DNA of 64,000 bases from Sipunculus nudus (Eukaryota > Annelida > Sipuncula > Golfingiida > Sipunculidae): positions 24,377,729 to 24,441,728 of the forward strand of contig CM049314.1 in NCBI GenBank assembly GCA_026874595.1, read 5' to 3'. Below the pieces are notes generated by a model. That model made no database searches. It worked only from the letters and a program-made list of their open reading frames with translations, and was not told where the DNA came from. Below, in pieces: positions 12,002 to 23,450 of the stretch; within the stretch, counting starts at the first letter, position 1, and each line of letters starts with the position of its first letter. The position numbers were made by a program, and so were the translations under genes.

Positions 12002-13915
12002 CTACACGTACAGCGTCAGCTGAGAGAGATCCTCACTGAGCTGTCGTCTGATCCTGTTTTTCACGTGACCAGACAGATTGTTGTACCACAGGGACAGCTT
12101 CCTGAGTCCCGCCATGTTTGGTGTCAGGTTGACGATTTCCTCCAGTCCGTCACCGAGGTTATTGTGGGACACAGAGAACTCTGTGAGAGTCTGACAGTTC
12201 TTTATAATCTCCAGGACGGCCCCGGCGTCACTAAGGTTACACCAGTACATCCAGATGAGGTGAAGCTGTTTTAGGTGAGAGACGCGCCGTGATAACTGTC
12301 TTGTACTCTCGTCTGTCATGTCATTCCATGACACGTTCAACCACATCAGGGACTGAGGCAGAGACGCCATCAGTGACGGCCAGGGGGCGCCAGGTACATC
12401 CCGTCCAACAGCCCTCCCCAGGTCCAGTGTTGTCAGTTGAATGTTGCTCGTTGTTAGGATGTGACTGAGCGTCCCCAGACCGGACACTGACAGGGAGAAC
12501 CACCCAAACCTTAACTCTGTGAGACGAGACATGTTACATACAGATGGCAGGACAGCTCTGTCTGTCACAGACGTGTAACCCCGGGCGGCATCCACAGTGA
12601 GGTGAGTGACACAGCCACAGTCACCTGACATGTATTGTATGTACACCGCCTCCCTGTATCTGTAACTGATCTCTAAGTGCACACGAGACGGAAGCTTCAG
12701 CTGAGCGTTCATGTTTTGAGCCTGGTTACTGAGCTGTAATGCAGGAATTATTTTAGCCAGATCTCCTTGAGGCCATTGAACAAATTTGCGTATTTCATCC
12801 ATTATCGCCTCCCCACCTAAACCATTCATAAACGTGTATATCATTTCTGACTCAACAAAAGCATTAACAGAACCATAAAACTTAATTAATAATTTCTTTC
12901 GCTTCCACCAGAAAGAATTAACAATGAAGTATGCAGTAAAAAATTCCTGCATTGTTTTATGAGGGAAGGCAACCATCTCCCCACCCTCCATGTTGCTCTC
13001 CCTCTTACTCAGGAAGCCCAGCAACCAGGCTTTTTCTCCAATTGTCTTGATCACTTTTTTATATAGAAATGTCAGCCGTAGCTTACCATCCTCAACTCCA
13101 CTGACACTGACCTTATTAATTTTCATTAAACAAGAATGATATTTTTTAATAATATTCCCAGATTTTGTGGGTTTATCATATTTTGATTCATACCGGTCAC
13201 AGATATATTCCACAAATTTCAGAAAAAATCCAGTAATTGTGTCAGGGAGAGAATTCTCGTGTGCCCAGAGAGTGCACATCAGTAATAAGATAGCAGGGAA
13301 GCGGCTCAGATCTGTCAGCTCCCCCGATTCTTTAATTCTAGCCAAAAGACTATCAGACTTAGATTGATCTATATGTTCAAAATAGTTATGTATGTACTGG
13401 GAGACACCTTCAGAATTAAATCCTTTCACCAACACATGATTATCTGGCAAGTATGCTCCGTCCTTTACATTAGGGAAATGGAAAGAAGGTGGATGTCTAG
13501 ATGTTATTAATAGAGTGGCCTCTCTGAGTATTTTTCTCTGTGCTATGTTTGTAATATCTTTGGAGGTGGACTCTAGATACTCATCATAGCCTTCTAAGAC
13601 TATGAGTGTGTCTTTAGAGAATTGTGACATCTTACTGTACAACAGACTGGCTGTTCCAAGTTCTATGCAATATTGATGCTGTATGACATCATGTAGCTTC
13701 ATTCCTTTCTTAACATATCTTAAAATTATAAGGAGAACATACTTAAATTTAGAAAATACAGTTTCCTCTTGTTCAGATATCTGGACACTCTTTTTCAGCC
13801 ATCTCCTTTGAACCAGCTTACACCACTTCATCGTCAGTTTCTGAACTAGGGTTGATTTGCCAGAGCCAGCCGCACCCTGCAGAAACACAAAGGTAGCTGC
13901 TCTTTCTTCAGATAC
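12002..13915 (-). CDS. NLR receptor, last coding exon (NACHT ATPase + LRRs)
   Basis: This large exon encodes residues 199-835 of a predicted 835-residue CARD-NACHT-LRR protein, a cytosolic sensor whose NACHT ATPase is expected to drive nucleotide-dependent oligomerisation. The acceptor is a pyrimidine-rich stretch ending in AG just right of 13915; reading starts in phase 0 with VSEERAATF and ends at TAG (12002-12004). Visible motifs: P-loop GAAGSGKST (about 212-220), Walker B LIVLEGYDEY (302-311), sensor-like TSRHP (336-340), the proline of FPAILLLM (404-411), and FPHKTMQEFFTAYF (515-528), which matches the conserved segment after the winged helix in NLRs. From about residue 630 on there are several ribonuclease-inhibitor-type leucine-rich repeats (LTTLDLG, LMWLNVSWNDM, LKQLHLIWMYWCNLSD, LTEFSVSHNNL, LRKLSLWYNNLSG). 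The frame is intact and richer in GC than its surroundings. The usual DG of Walker B is EG here. Family assignment is firm; ligand and pathway are unknown. Confidence 0.96.
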   Translation of the reverse strand, partial: VSEERAATFVFLQGAAGSGKSTLVQKLTMKWCKLVQRRWLKKSVQISEQEETVFSKFKYVLLIILRYVKKGMKLHDVIQHQYCIELGTASLLYSKMSQFSKDTLIVLEGYDEYLESTSKDITNIAQRKILREATLLITSRHPPSFHFPNVKDGAYLPDNHVLVKGFNSEGVSQYIHNYFEHIDQSKSDSLLARIKESGELTDLSRFPAILLLMCTLWAHENSLPDTITGFFLKFVEYICDRYESKYDKPTKSGNIIKKYHSCLMKINKVSVSGVEDGKLRLTFLYKKVIKTIGEKAWLLGFLSKRESNMEGGEMVAFPHKTMQEFFTAYFIVNSFWWKRKKLLIKFYGSVNAFVESEMIYTFMNGLGGEAIMDEIRKFVQWPQGDLAKIIPALQLSNQAQNMNAQLKLPSRVHLEISYRYREAVYIQYMSGDCGCVTHLTVDAARGYTSVTDRAVLPSVCNMSRLTELRFGWFSLSVSGLGTLSHILTTSNIQLTTLDLGRAVGRDVPGAPWPSLMASLPQSLMWLNVSWNDMTDESTRQLSRRVSHLKQLHLIWMYWCNLSDAGAVLEIIKNCQTLTEFSVSHNNLGDGLEEIVNLTPNMAGLRKLSLWYNNLSGHVKNRIRRQLSEDLSQLTLYV

Positions 13916-14389
13916 CTATGTAGAAGAAATCAAATCGGTTATCATTACTATAGGGTAATTATCAGGTGGCTGAAGCAACATTTTGAGATGTACATTAAAA
14001 ATGATAGAAAGATGATCTTGGTGTAATTTGAATTGCAAAAGTCTGTAGAGTGACCCAGTCAAAAACTGCTAAATTCGGCTATGGGAAATTATTTTTATAA
14101 TGAGTTTAAATTTTAATATTTTTTATAATAAAAAATAAAATTGAAAGTACCTTATAAAAGTTATAAAGTGATAAACTTTACTAAAAACTAAACTAAAAGA
14201 AGCAGTTTTAGATGTATCTTTGCTGTGACTCTCCACTTGTAACTCATTATAACAAAAAAAAAATTTTTTTTAGATATTTACATGCTTGAAAAATATTCCC
14301 TAAATACAAATAAATTTTCGGTTCCCATTTTAAATATCAGAAAAACAAATTTTTGGAAATACGGCATTCGGAAAAACAGCGCTCTACTG

Positions 14390-14420
<31 letters not shown>

Positions 14421-14425
14421 TTATA

Positions 14426-14462
<37 letters not shown>

Positions 14463-15030
14463 AAAGAAAAAAATGCATTTTGTTAAACATGATACTTTCA
14501 ACTCTTTGAATTTACGTGAAGCAAAAACCTTTTATCAATTATTTAAAGGCAAATATTTTAAATTAAAATAAAATTAATTTTAAAATACTACGCTAAATTT
14601 CGAAGAAAAAAAACTTTTGGAAAACAATATTAGTCAATTTATTTGATTAAATTTAGGACAATGCCTGCAGTGTTTAACAGTAAAAGAATATTTTAAATAT
14701 AACCAGATTTTAAAATTTATTTAAATTAGATTTACATTTATAGATTAAAACATAAAAGCTGAACTGGTAAATGCTTCTACCGGGACCAAATTGTGTATAA
14801 TGGATGCTTTAATGGCTTTAACACAAAATGCCCAATAAGCTTTGATTATGGATGTACATGTATTTTCATATTTTTTTAATTTTAATTTAATATAAATTGA
14901 AAAAATTAATTTCTGGAGACCAATCTTGTGGAATCTCTATACCAAGTACACTTCTCTAAGTGACTGTAACATGCTGTATGTGCATTATTGTGAAAACTGG
15001 GCTCCTGATAGCATGTAATAAGGTATTTTT
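13916..15030. other. NLR intron 5, gene-proximal part
   Basis: Very AT-rich intron next to the NACHT exon. It includes a (TA)n microsatellite interrupted by TTTATA units at 14389-14459. The small ORFs arise from the microsatellite and AT richness. Confidence 0.6.
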
Positions 15031-15044
15031 AGCGAAACTAAGAC

Positions 15045-17056
15045 TATGTCATCTGAGATATAGCAATGGTCCCTTGTCCGTTGTTCATCTGTCCAGCCAT
15101 CCGTTAACAAGGCACATTTTGAAAACAGATCTACGAATCCAAAATTCTACACACAAGTAGATATCCCAAGTTCGTCTACCAAACTGAAAACTGTAACACT
15201 CTGCCTGTTTTTTTTAAGGTAAAAACCACCATTTTCCATTAAAATCCTTTTGTTACACAACAGGAATGCCTAATTTCAAAACCACTGGTGTTGCTTTGTT
15301 CATAAATGAATCATATTTGGCATAACTATTCCTTAGTATGTTTCCTATAAAATTCCCATAAATTAGGCCCACATTGTGTAATTTGTAGTGTTATCATTGA
15401 ATTTTAATTTCAGTATTCAATTATAGTTGAGATAATAATTAGGATAATGATATTGTTGCTCTATCATGCAACCAACAATGTGTATACCTGATTTGAAAAG
15501 AGAATTTTTAATCATTTACTGTATAACTGTATCTTTTATTTCAATAAATAAAATTTAAGGGGCCCAGTCACCTATCTGACCTTTATAAACTAAAGATAAT
15601 CCCATGGAGCTTTTATAAAAATAGGCCAGAAAACGTGGATATAACTGCACATATTCTGCTTGTTTTGTTTATCTCAACGTCTCTATAATATGTGGGGGCC
15701 CGCCAAAATAAGACAAATTCAACAAAGGCATCTGGCAGCATGTCAGATAAGCCAGAGCTTTGCAAATGGCATTTTACTTAAGTGGCCATTCTACCTCAGC
15801 ATATATGCAACCTACCACCTTAGGTAACATGTTTTCCTTGTTTGTCAACACTGCTGTGTTTACAAACATGTATGATAAACAAGTTCATACATCCTTTTCA
15901 AAGGCATTATAAAAACTTTTCACAATCAAAATTACCCTTAGATCATTAATATACTAGTATATACAGAGCAAACCAGAAATCACATATTCTTTTTCCAGTA
16001 GTAGGTGGATGAGCACCTTTAACTTTTTAAGCATTTACATAAAAATGAAAATTCTTATGTACAAAACATTTTTGGAATAGTGATCCTTAGTATTACATTA
16101 TAGTTTTTAATCAGTATTACTGAATCTTTTATATTAGTCATTAAAATTAAGCATGTACATCAAACTAAAAACTCCAATGTGCAATTCTTTTTCAAACAGT
16201 GATTCAAATAATAATCTAGAAGATGCCATGTTGTGGGAATATTTTTTTAGTTATTTATATTGATATAATTAATTATCCTTTAAATTCAGTTTAAAACTTT
16301 TATGATTATTAAGAAAATAAAAAGTAGAGTATGCATACTTTGACATGATATGAGCCAAGCTAAAGATAAATAATAATGCAACTTTATAAAATATCTAAAA
16401 TTAAAAAAAAAGAATATGATAAAAATCATTCTTTAGTGAATAATTATTCTTCTGCAAAAAATGGATATTCGAGAAAAATAGTATTTGATATAAACTTAAA
16501 AGCATTATTCCCCTGCCTCAGCAGAAAATGAAATGAAGTGATCAGTCCTTTCGGTGCACCTGTCCGACCATCTATATATTTCATGGCAATCATATCAGAG
16601 TATAAGTTTGACAATCATATATTTAGTACACGATTATCACCAAATAGCAGGGCCATTTCATCTAATCTTTTCAAATGCTAATATATATAAAAGAATAACA
16701 ATAGAAATAAGTATATGTTGCGTTCGAAAAAATTTTACAAAATTCAGCAAGTCCCTTGACTTATTTTTTATTTTAAATATATTAAAATTTATAATGGCTC
16801 TAAAAAAATGTCTCAAAATTGAATTATATCAGATGTTAGATATGTCATTCTTCAGACTCTTTGCATCGACTGACACCAAGATCAGCTTTCCACCATTTTT
16901 TCACATGTGAAATGCTCCATATATTTATGTTCTTGTAGATAGGGGTCATTGCATGTACTCTAGAATAATAGCAAAAAAAAGACTAAATAAAAATATCAGT
17001 GAATGAATCATGCATCATCTGTAAACTAGGGACCCATGGGTCTCGACACTCAGCTG
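15045..17056 (+). mobile_element. Family A element, diverged copy with MITE insertion
   Basis: Starts at a decayed hairpin (CATCTGAGATATAGCAATGG, then TTGTCCGTTGTTCATCTGTCC) and ends GACCCATGGGTCTCGACACTCAGCTG, the family A end signature. A MITE at 15556-16025 interrupts it. Substantially diverged from the 1.8-kb and 28.7-kb copies. Confidence 0.7.
15556..16025. mobile_element. MITE with TTAAAGGGGCCC-type ends
   Basis: Left end TTAAGGGGCCCAGTCACC; right end GGATGAGCACCTTTAAC, an imperfect inverted partner. The same left end occurs at 40140. No coding content. Confidence 0.5.
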
Positions 17057-17094
17057 CATTTGTCTATAAGGATATCTGTTTATGAGGTTTTCCA

Positions 17095-18480
17095 AAATAT
17101 TGGTCCTGTGATCAGTTTGAAGCCAAAACTGGAGTTATCATCCATAAACTAATTTGTGAATAGATGGGCCCTGTGACCTTACCCTGTGACCTAATGACCC
17201 AAAAATCAAAAGGAAACTTCCCCTATTGGCAGATGCACCACATGTTGATGATAGATTGATTGAGATGAAAAGTTTAGCTTAAAATGCATCCACAATCTTT
17301 CTAAAGTAGTGGGTCCTGTGACCTTGACCTTTGATCTCATGACCCCAGAATCAACAGTTCTTACTTTAGTGGTGGGCCATATACAAGTCAAGTTTGAAAC
17401 CAATATATCAAACCAAACTGGTTTTATCACCTGAAAACTAATATGTGGATTGATGGCCCCCATGACCTTGACCTTGTGACCCCAAAAGCCATAAATTACT
17501 TCCTCTATTGGCAGGTGAGCAACAACTGGAAGATAGAATGTTCGGGACAGAAAGTTTAGCTAAAAATACATCAACAATCTTTTTAAAGAAGTGGGTCCTG
17601 TGACCTTGACCTTTGGCCTTATGACCCCAAAATCAAAAGGGGTCTTACATTATTGGTTGGTCATATATAAGTCAAAATTGAAACCAATATGTCAATCCGA
17701 ACTGGAAATATCAACCAGAAACAAATATGTGGACAAATGGGCCCCTGTGACGATGACCTTAGACCTTGTGACCCCCAAATCAATCAGTTTCTTCCCCTAT
17801 TGGCAGCTCGGCTATATGTGCTAGATGGAAGTTTTGGATGAAAAGTTTGACTTAAAATGCATCCACAATCTTTTTAAATAAGTGGGTACTGTGACCTTGA
17901 CCTTTGACCTCATGACCCCAAAATTGAACAGAATCTCCCCCTATTGGCAGGTTAGCAATATCTTGAAGATGGAAGATTTGAGATGAAAAGTTTGGCTTCA
18001 AATGCATATGCATTCTTTTTAAAAAAATGAGTCCTGTGACCATGACCTTTGGCCATTGGAACCCAAAATTCACACGGTTCTTACTTTAGTGGTGAGTCAT
18101 ATATAAGTTAAGTTTGAAACCAATATGTCAAACTAAACTGGAGTTCATCTGGAAACTAATTTGTAAACAGATGGCCCCTGTGACCTTGACCTTTGACCAT
18201 GTGACCCCAAATTCATTTATGCTCTCCCCATATTGGCAAGTCAGCTAAATGTGCAAAATGGAAAGTTTTGGATGAAAAGCTTGGCTTAAAATGCAGCTAT
18301 AATCTTTATAAAAAAAGTGAGTCCTGTGACCTTGACCTTTGACCTCATGACCCCAAAATCATATAGGTTCTTGCTTTAGTGGTGGGCAAATAGGGCCATA
18401 TGTTAGTCAAGTTTGAAATCCATGTGTCAATACAACCTGGAGTTATCATCTGGAAACAAACTTGTGTGGATCGACGGATG

Positions 18481-18513
<33 letters not shown>

Positions 18514-18560
18514 GGGATAACTGTATGGCATCCACTTGTGATCAATAAACACACCAGGTT
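17095..18560. repeat. Tandem array rich in TGACCT half-sites
   Basis: Alternating half-units of roughly 145 bp make a period near 290 bp. Each carries GTCCTGTGACCTTGACCTTT or CCCCTGTGACCTTGACC, and 'CCCTATTGGCAG' recurs. It ends in a GACAGACAGACA tract (18478-18513). Exact TGACCTTTGACCT/A sites, nuclear-receptor DR1 type, lie at 17898-17910, 18187-18199 and 18333-18345. Not coding. Confidence 0.85.
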
Positions 18561-18654
18561 TTGGGACACTAGATATAATTACAGCTGAGAAACTGACATG
18601 ATTGTTGTCATTTTATAGTAAAAAAAAAATTTTTTTAATTTGTTAAAATGACAA

Positions 18655-18997
18655 AAAATACAGGTGGGGCCACCACTTTTAGGGAACTGACAAAACTAGT
18701 CATGGTCAATATTCAAGGCAAGATTCATGACAATCCATGCATTAATTATCAAGATATTGGAGGTTTTGTATTATATTTTTGATTATTCTGGGGGGTATTT
18801 TCAAGAGGATATAGGTCGCAGTGACCTAATTTCAGTAACCAAAGAGATTTTTTTATTGACCTCCCTAGATATTCACTTAGAATTTTCTAGGTCCAGCAGT
18901 TACGATTTTTGCCCTGCTAACGGACGGCCTGACGGATGACAGATAAAGCGCAATTCCTATACCTCAGTTGACTTACAGTAAGCTGAGCTAAAAAAGC
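18655..18997 (-). mobile_element. Hairpin-ended element, minus orientation, partial
   Basis: The right border reads, on the minus strand, TTTTAGCTCAGCTTACTGTA then AGTCAACTGAGGTATAGG, the family hairpin in decayed form, followed by a CCGTCAGGCCGTCCGTTAGC tract. It belongs to the subfamily seen at 32206-32985 and 41379-42962 (shared 'CTAGGTCCAG', 'ATTCTGGGGGGTA'). Confidence 0.6.
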
Positions 18998-19049
18998 AAA
19001 CCAGGTAGTACATTGAAATAACACATTTTGTATTTTAGTTACATGTTTG

Positions 19050-20480
19050 TAACAATAGACATAATAAGTGGCCCGTGGGCCATGACACTAAGCTAAATTT
19101 AGAAAACAGGAAATGTTCAAATAGATAGGAGAAATGAGAATGTTTACAAATGGTGAAAGAGAAAATTTGAGAACACCTTGAGATGATTTCTTTCATACTT
19201 TGCAAGATGAAAGGAGACTGATGACGTGAATGATACAGATGGGTTAAATTTGATAAATCAATGGAATGTATGGAACTGCTGGAAATTGTCAGTCTGACTT
19301 TACAATTAGAACTGTGTTTACAATAGGGGCAGCAGTTTTCAAATTCCCCAGAGAACTTGGTTGAGATACTTTTTATCACATGTTCGTATAGTCCCTCAGT
19401 ACGTGTCTAACAAGAAAATTATGTCAATATATAACCAAGTCTGGCAAAACACCTTTCAAATTAAATATACACGCAAATATAAGATTGAATAAAAATTAAA
19501 TACTTGCATTTATTTTTCCAGATGTGCTTCCATTTTAAATAGGAGCAATGGGAAATCTTAACTACGCACATTTAAACAAGAGACACAAGTGTAAGTCCTG
19601 AAATTGATTCAAATACTGTGGATGATCAGGGGTAAGAAAACAAACAACAAATTGAAAATAAAAGTATTATCCATAACATGGGTTTGGCGGGGAATACTGG
19701 GCCAGGTGAACCTGGGCGGGTAATTCCTGGGTAAACCCAAGTTGGGCAATAAATCTTAAAACCCACATGGTTTTATGGGCAATATGATGTGGACTTTTAA
19801 AAAAAAATTTGTATTTATAAAACTTTATATATAAATTCTTAAATGTTTGGTAGTGTAATACAGCATATCCTGAAATATATGTACAGATTACTATCAGTGA
19901 TTCCATGTGATTGAATTGAAAACAATCAAGCCAGTAACTGTGCTTATGAGTGAATTTAAATAAACAGTGTCATCAATTCTCAATGTCATCGATCCTTATC
20001 AGAGCCATATGGAAACATCAGCTTGTTACCCTTCTTTGACCCAGTAAGTTTTATACTTCAATGTGAATTGCTGTCTCATTCAGTACTGCTTATGAGCATT
20101 TACATAGAAATAACATTAGGTCAAGCCAGTCAGGACAGTCTGACAAGACATGTTTCAGTTGTATTAAGGTTACCCAGGTTTCCCTTCTCATCCAACACGT
20201 AACTCCCCTGTATCTGCATCTTGACATTCGTTAATTTGCAATGCACAAGTCCCCCTTAGCCTGTTCATAAATACTGGTAACAACAGAGGCTGGGGTGTGC
20301 AGTGCACAAGCTTGGTGGCTGATGGCAGCAAGTCTATGATGAATGAGCAGGTGATTGTCAATTGGATATCAACCAGTCTGTGGTAGATCATCTGGGTGGG
20401 ATTGTGGTACCCCCATGATGCAGATCATTAAAGAATTCTATATTTAAGAAGTCACGTATACAACTTCAGGGGTTTTTACT
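19050..20480. other. NLR intron 5; element end and no gene seen
   Basis: TGGCCCGTGGGCCATGACAC near 19070 resembles the GACCC(A/G)TGGGTC palindrome that ends family A elements. Beyond it I see no supported gene. The 114-residue minus ORF at 19035-19379 is low-complexity and unrecognised. Confidence 0.35.
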
Positions 20481-20484
20481 TCTT

Positions 20485-21600
20485 TTAGCTCAGCTGATCG
20501 TAAGCTATAGGCTTTCTGTTAGATTTGACACCGTTGCACCTACGAGACTGATATTTGACATATAGTTCGATATGCCCGAGTTCTCTCACCAGACCAAAAA
20601 TTAGGCCAATGTGACTTTGTTCCTTCGAGAAATTGACGAAAAAGCTTAATTTTCCATTAAGATCCTATTGTTACACTTCTAGATTGCCTAATATCAAAAA
20701 TACTTTTTTTGGTGTTCATATTTAGCATAATTATTCATCTATTCCCCTATTCAGGGGAGAGGTCGTTTTCAGTGCCATTGTCTGTCATCTTCATTCGTAG
20801 TCTGTAGGATATCTTGTGAACCCCATAACTTTTGAGCTATTTCACATTTTGTTCACAAATTTGGTACAAAATTGTTCCTGCCAAGTTCTTCAAAGTGTTC
20901 AAAAACTGGTGACCTCGACCAGGATCTTCAAGATCAAATAAGTCAATTATAATTATTGTCTTGTGAACAAATATAGTATTATATACTTATATAGTATTGA
21001 AGATCTATTTTCCACACATTTGGCACATAAATGGTTTTAACTTAGTTCTCGGAATATTGTGGGTACTGGTGACCTTAACCTTGATCTTCATGTCAAATTT
21101 GCGCAATTCTAGGATTATTGTGACCCCGTAACCTTGGAAGTACTGAAGATTTTTTCTTCAAATTTGACACACCAGTCCTTTCTGCCAAAATCTCAGAGGA
21201 GAAAAGCGGTGACCTTGACCTTTATCTTCAAGGTAAAATCTGCTGAAATCTAGAATCATTGTTTTGAGTGCATAATTTAACCCCTAATGTTTTGGAAAGG
21301 CCCATAGGGGGGGATACATATCTCTGTTATTGCAGCACAAAAACAAAGCCATTCTAGTTTTCTTCCTGTGAGCACTGTTAATTTATTTTTCACAGCTGGT
21401 ACACATATGTATTAAATCTTTTATAATCTATTATTTAAAAGCAGTTGGTAAAAAACTGTACATAGCTCAACATTCTATTCAGGTTCTCAACCACCATATC
21501 AAATATTGTTCACATGAAGCCAGCCCAGTACAGTGGTGGGCACAGTATATGTTACAGTCCTTGGCTTGTTTTAACATGCTTATTAAATTTGCTTTACAAT
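20485..21600 (+). repeat. Family A fragment with a second element inserted
   Basis: Starts TTTTAGCTCAGCTGATCGTA; the body follows family A to about 20740. Sequence from about 20735 (CTATTCCCCTATTCAGGGGAGAGG, itself an inverted repeat) to about 21330 belongs to another family with GGTGACCTTGACC phrases. Family A-like sequence resumes near 21340 (TTTTCTTCCTGTGAGCACTG). Confidence 0.6.
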
Positions 21601-22330
21601 TATAATTTGAAAATGGAAAACTGATTATTTTAACACCCTCTTATTTCAGGTTAATAAACTAAACCTGTGTTCTTATGCTTTGATCAAATCTTCTCCACTC
21701 TCTTCCTATTCTTATGATTTACTTGCATATAACGGTCACTTGGTTGAGATAACGATACATATATAGAAATATGTAATCATGTATATCTTTCATGTAGACA
21801 ATAAAAGTACACTGGTAACTCTTGAGGTGTGTATTTTGCACATTTTAAATTTTAATAATTATTTACAAAAAAAAGTTTCTTTTGCCGGATTTCAGTATGT
21901 TAGTTTTTATTTTAAAAAAATATTCTTATAATAAATTTAAGCTGAGTGCCATCCCTTGTTGACACATAAGCGTAAAAAAGTTTTAACATGATATTTATGA
22001 ACAGTGTAAATGAAGTCCGTGTAAAAGGCTTGCCAACAATGCTGCATTTTAAGTTCTCTGTTCACACCGAAAAAATCCAAAATAAAATCCTAGTCAGTAG
22101 GCACTTCTGCTTAAATGTGTCTATACACCAATAAAGTGATCCACTTACACTGAAATAAATTCCTGAAAAAAGTGAAATGATACGCTGAGATATAAGCACT
22201 GTATGTATCTCCGCCTAAAAACTCAAGATTTGTTTAAGTGTATCATAATAATTGTATTACCGGTATATTTATATATTGTTAAATATTCTAACTCAAGAAA
22301 TGAATCTTGACAAAATGTGTTTGTAAGATG
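21600..22330. other. No gene seen
   Basis: AT-rich intronic sequence with nothing recognisable. Confidence 0.4.
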
Positions 22331-22334
22331 GAAC

Positions 22335-23450
22335 CTGTTTCCCATATAAGTTCAATCACATTGGGCAGCGTTCATCTGCCATCCACCATACACTAACCTA
22401 TGCCATCTCAAGAACCGTTAGATCTAGCAGCATCAAATTTTGTGGTAGCATCAGCATATGTCAAACTTTATCAGATTGAACTTATTTTTTTGCTATCTTT
22501 ATTGACTTAGATTTTATAGAAAAAAAACTTAAAAACCTTTAAAAATCTGTTTCCCCGAAACTGTCTAGCCGAATTGTCCAGTATTTTACAGAAATGATTC
22601 CAGGAACAATCTCTTTCAAGTTTGCTCGAATAGTACCAGTTCTGTGATTTTTGGCCGAGTTACAGGAAGCTGAACTTAAGTCATTTGGCCAAAAAAGCGT
22701 ACAAAATTTACAATCTCAGAAACGGCTGGAGCCATCATCATCATATTTTATGGAAATGTTGGTCACATGAGTCATATTGGAAATTGAGGTATTGGTGGCT
22801 CAACTTGCATTAACATTTGTTGTACAAGGGTCATTGGTCGTCAGTACATTAACCCATAATTTCTCAGGAACAACAGTAGCGGTGACAACACGACTCAGTA
22901 GGCAACCAGATAATCGGGCTGGTAAGCCTACTTGAGTCGTGATACAAGTAATATCAAAGATTGTATCCCAGAGGTCTTGCATCAGGTTGCATTCATATTG
23001 TGGTAAACGGCCCATAATCTCAATATTATGCTAAGAATGGTGAATTTACACAAAAGTATACATGTGAGCTCACAACCCAAACTGAAACACCGTCTCCATG
23101 GACACAGGTCATTTCCTGTATCGCCTGCAAGCTGCCTGCATCCTGTTACTCATGTGAGCCATGCTTGTGTTCATGCGGTCATAAATTCAACAAACATGCC
23201 GAGGGGTTTACCAAAATCATTCAGCCATATTGTTCAATATTTCACAGGAATGATCCTAGAGATAAGCTCTCCCAAGTTTGTTCAAATGGTTTGGCCGAGT
23301 TACATTAATTTGAACTTGATCATTTGGCCATGTAAGCATACTAACATAACAATCTCACAAATGGCAGAAACTAGCATCACCAACTTTTGTTCAAATGTTG
23401 GTCACATGACTCATATTTGAAATTGAAATATTTGAATTTTTTGGCTAAAC
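22335..23450 (+). repeat. Family B dispersed repeat, copy 1
   Basis: Shares with 25020-25480 and 52390-53050 the ordered phrases 'CCATCTCA.AAACCGT.AGA.CTAGCA', 'TTTTTGGCCGAGTTACA', 'CAATCTCA.AAACGGC', 'TTGGTCACATGA' and 'GAAATTGAGGTATTGGTGG'. An internal duplication repeats the second half (about 22560-22800 and 23210-23430). ORFs here are chance. Confidence 0.65.

Noticed and set aside
12065-12503. ORFs on the plus strand and in another minus frame inside the NACHT-LRR exon
   Set aside because: Shadows of the real coding frame, which has clear LRR sequence there.
14282-14509. 75-residue plus-strand ORF in the NLR intron
   Set aside because: Mostly a TA/TTTATA microsatellite translated as isoleucine and tyrosine.
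16554-16910. 118-residue plus-strand ORF
   Set aside because: It lies within a diverged family A element and is not preserved in the other copies.
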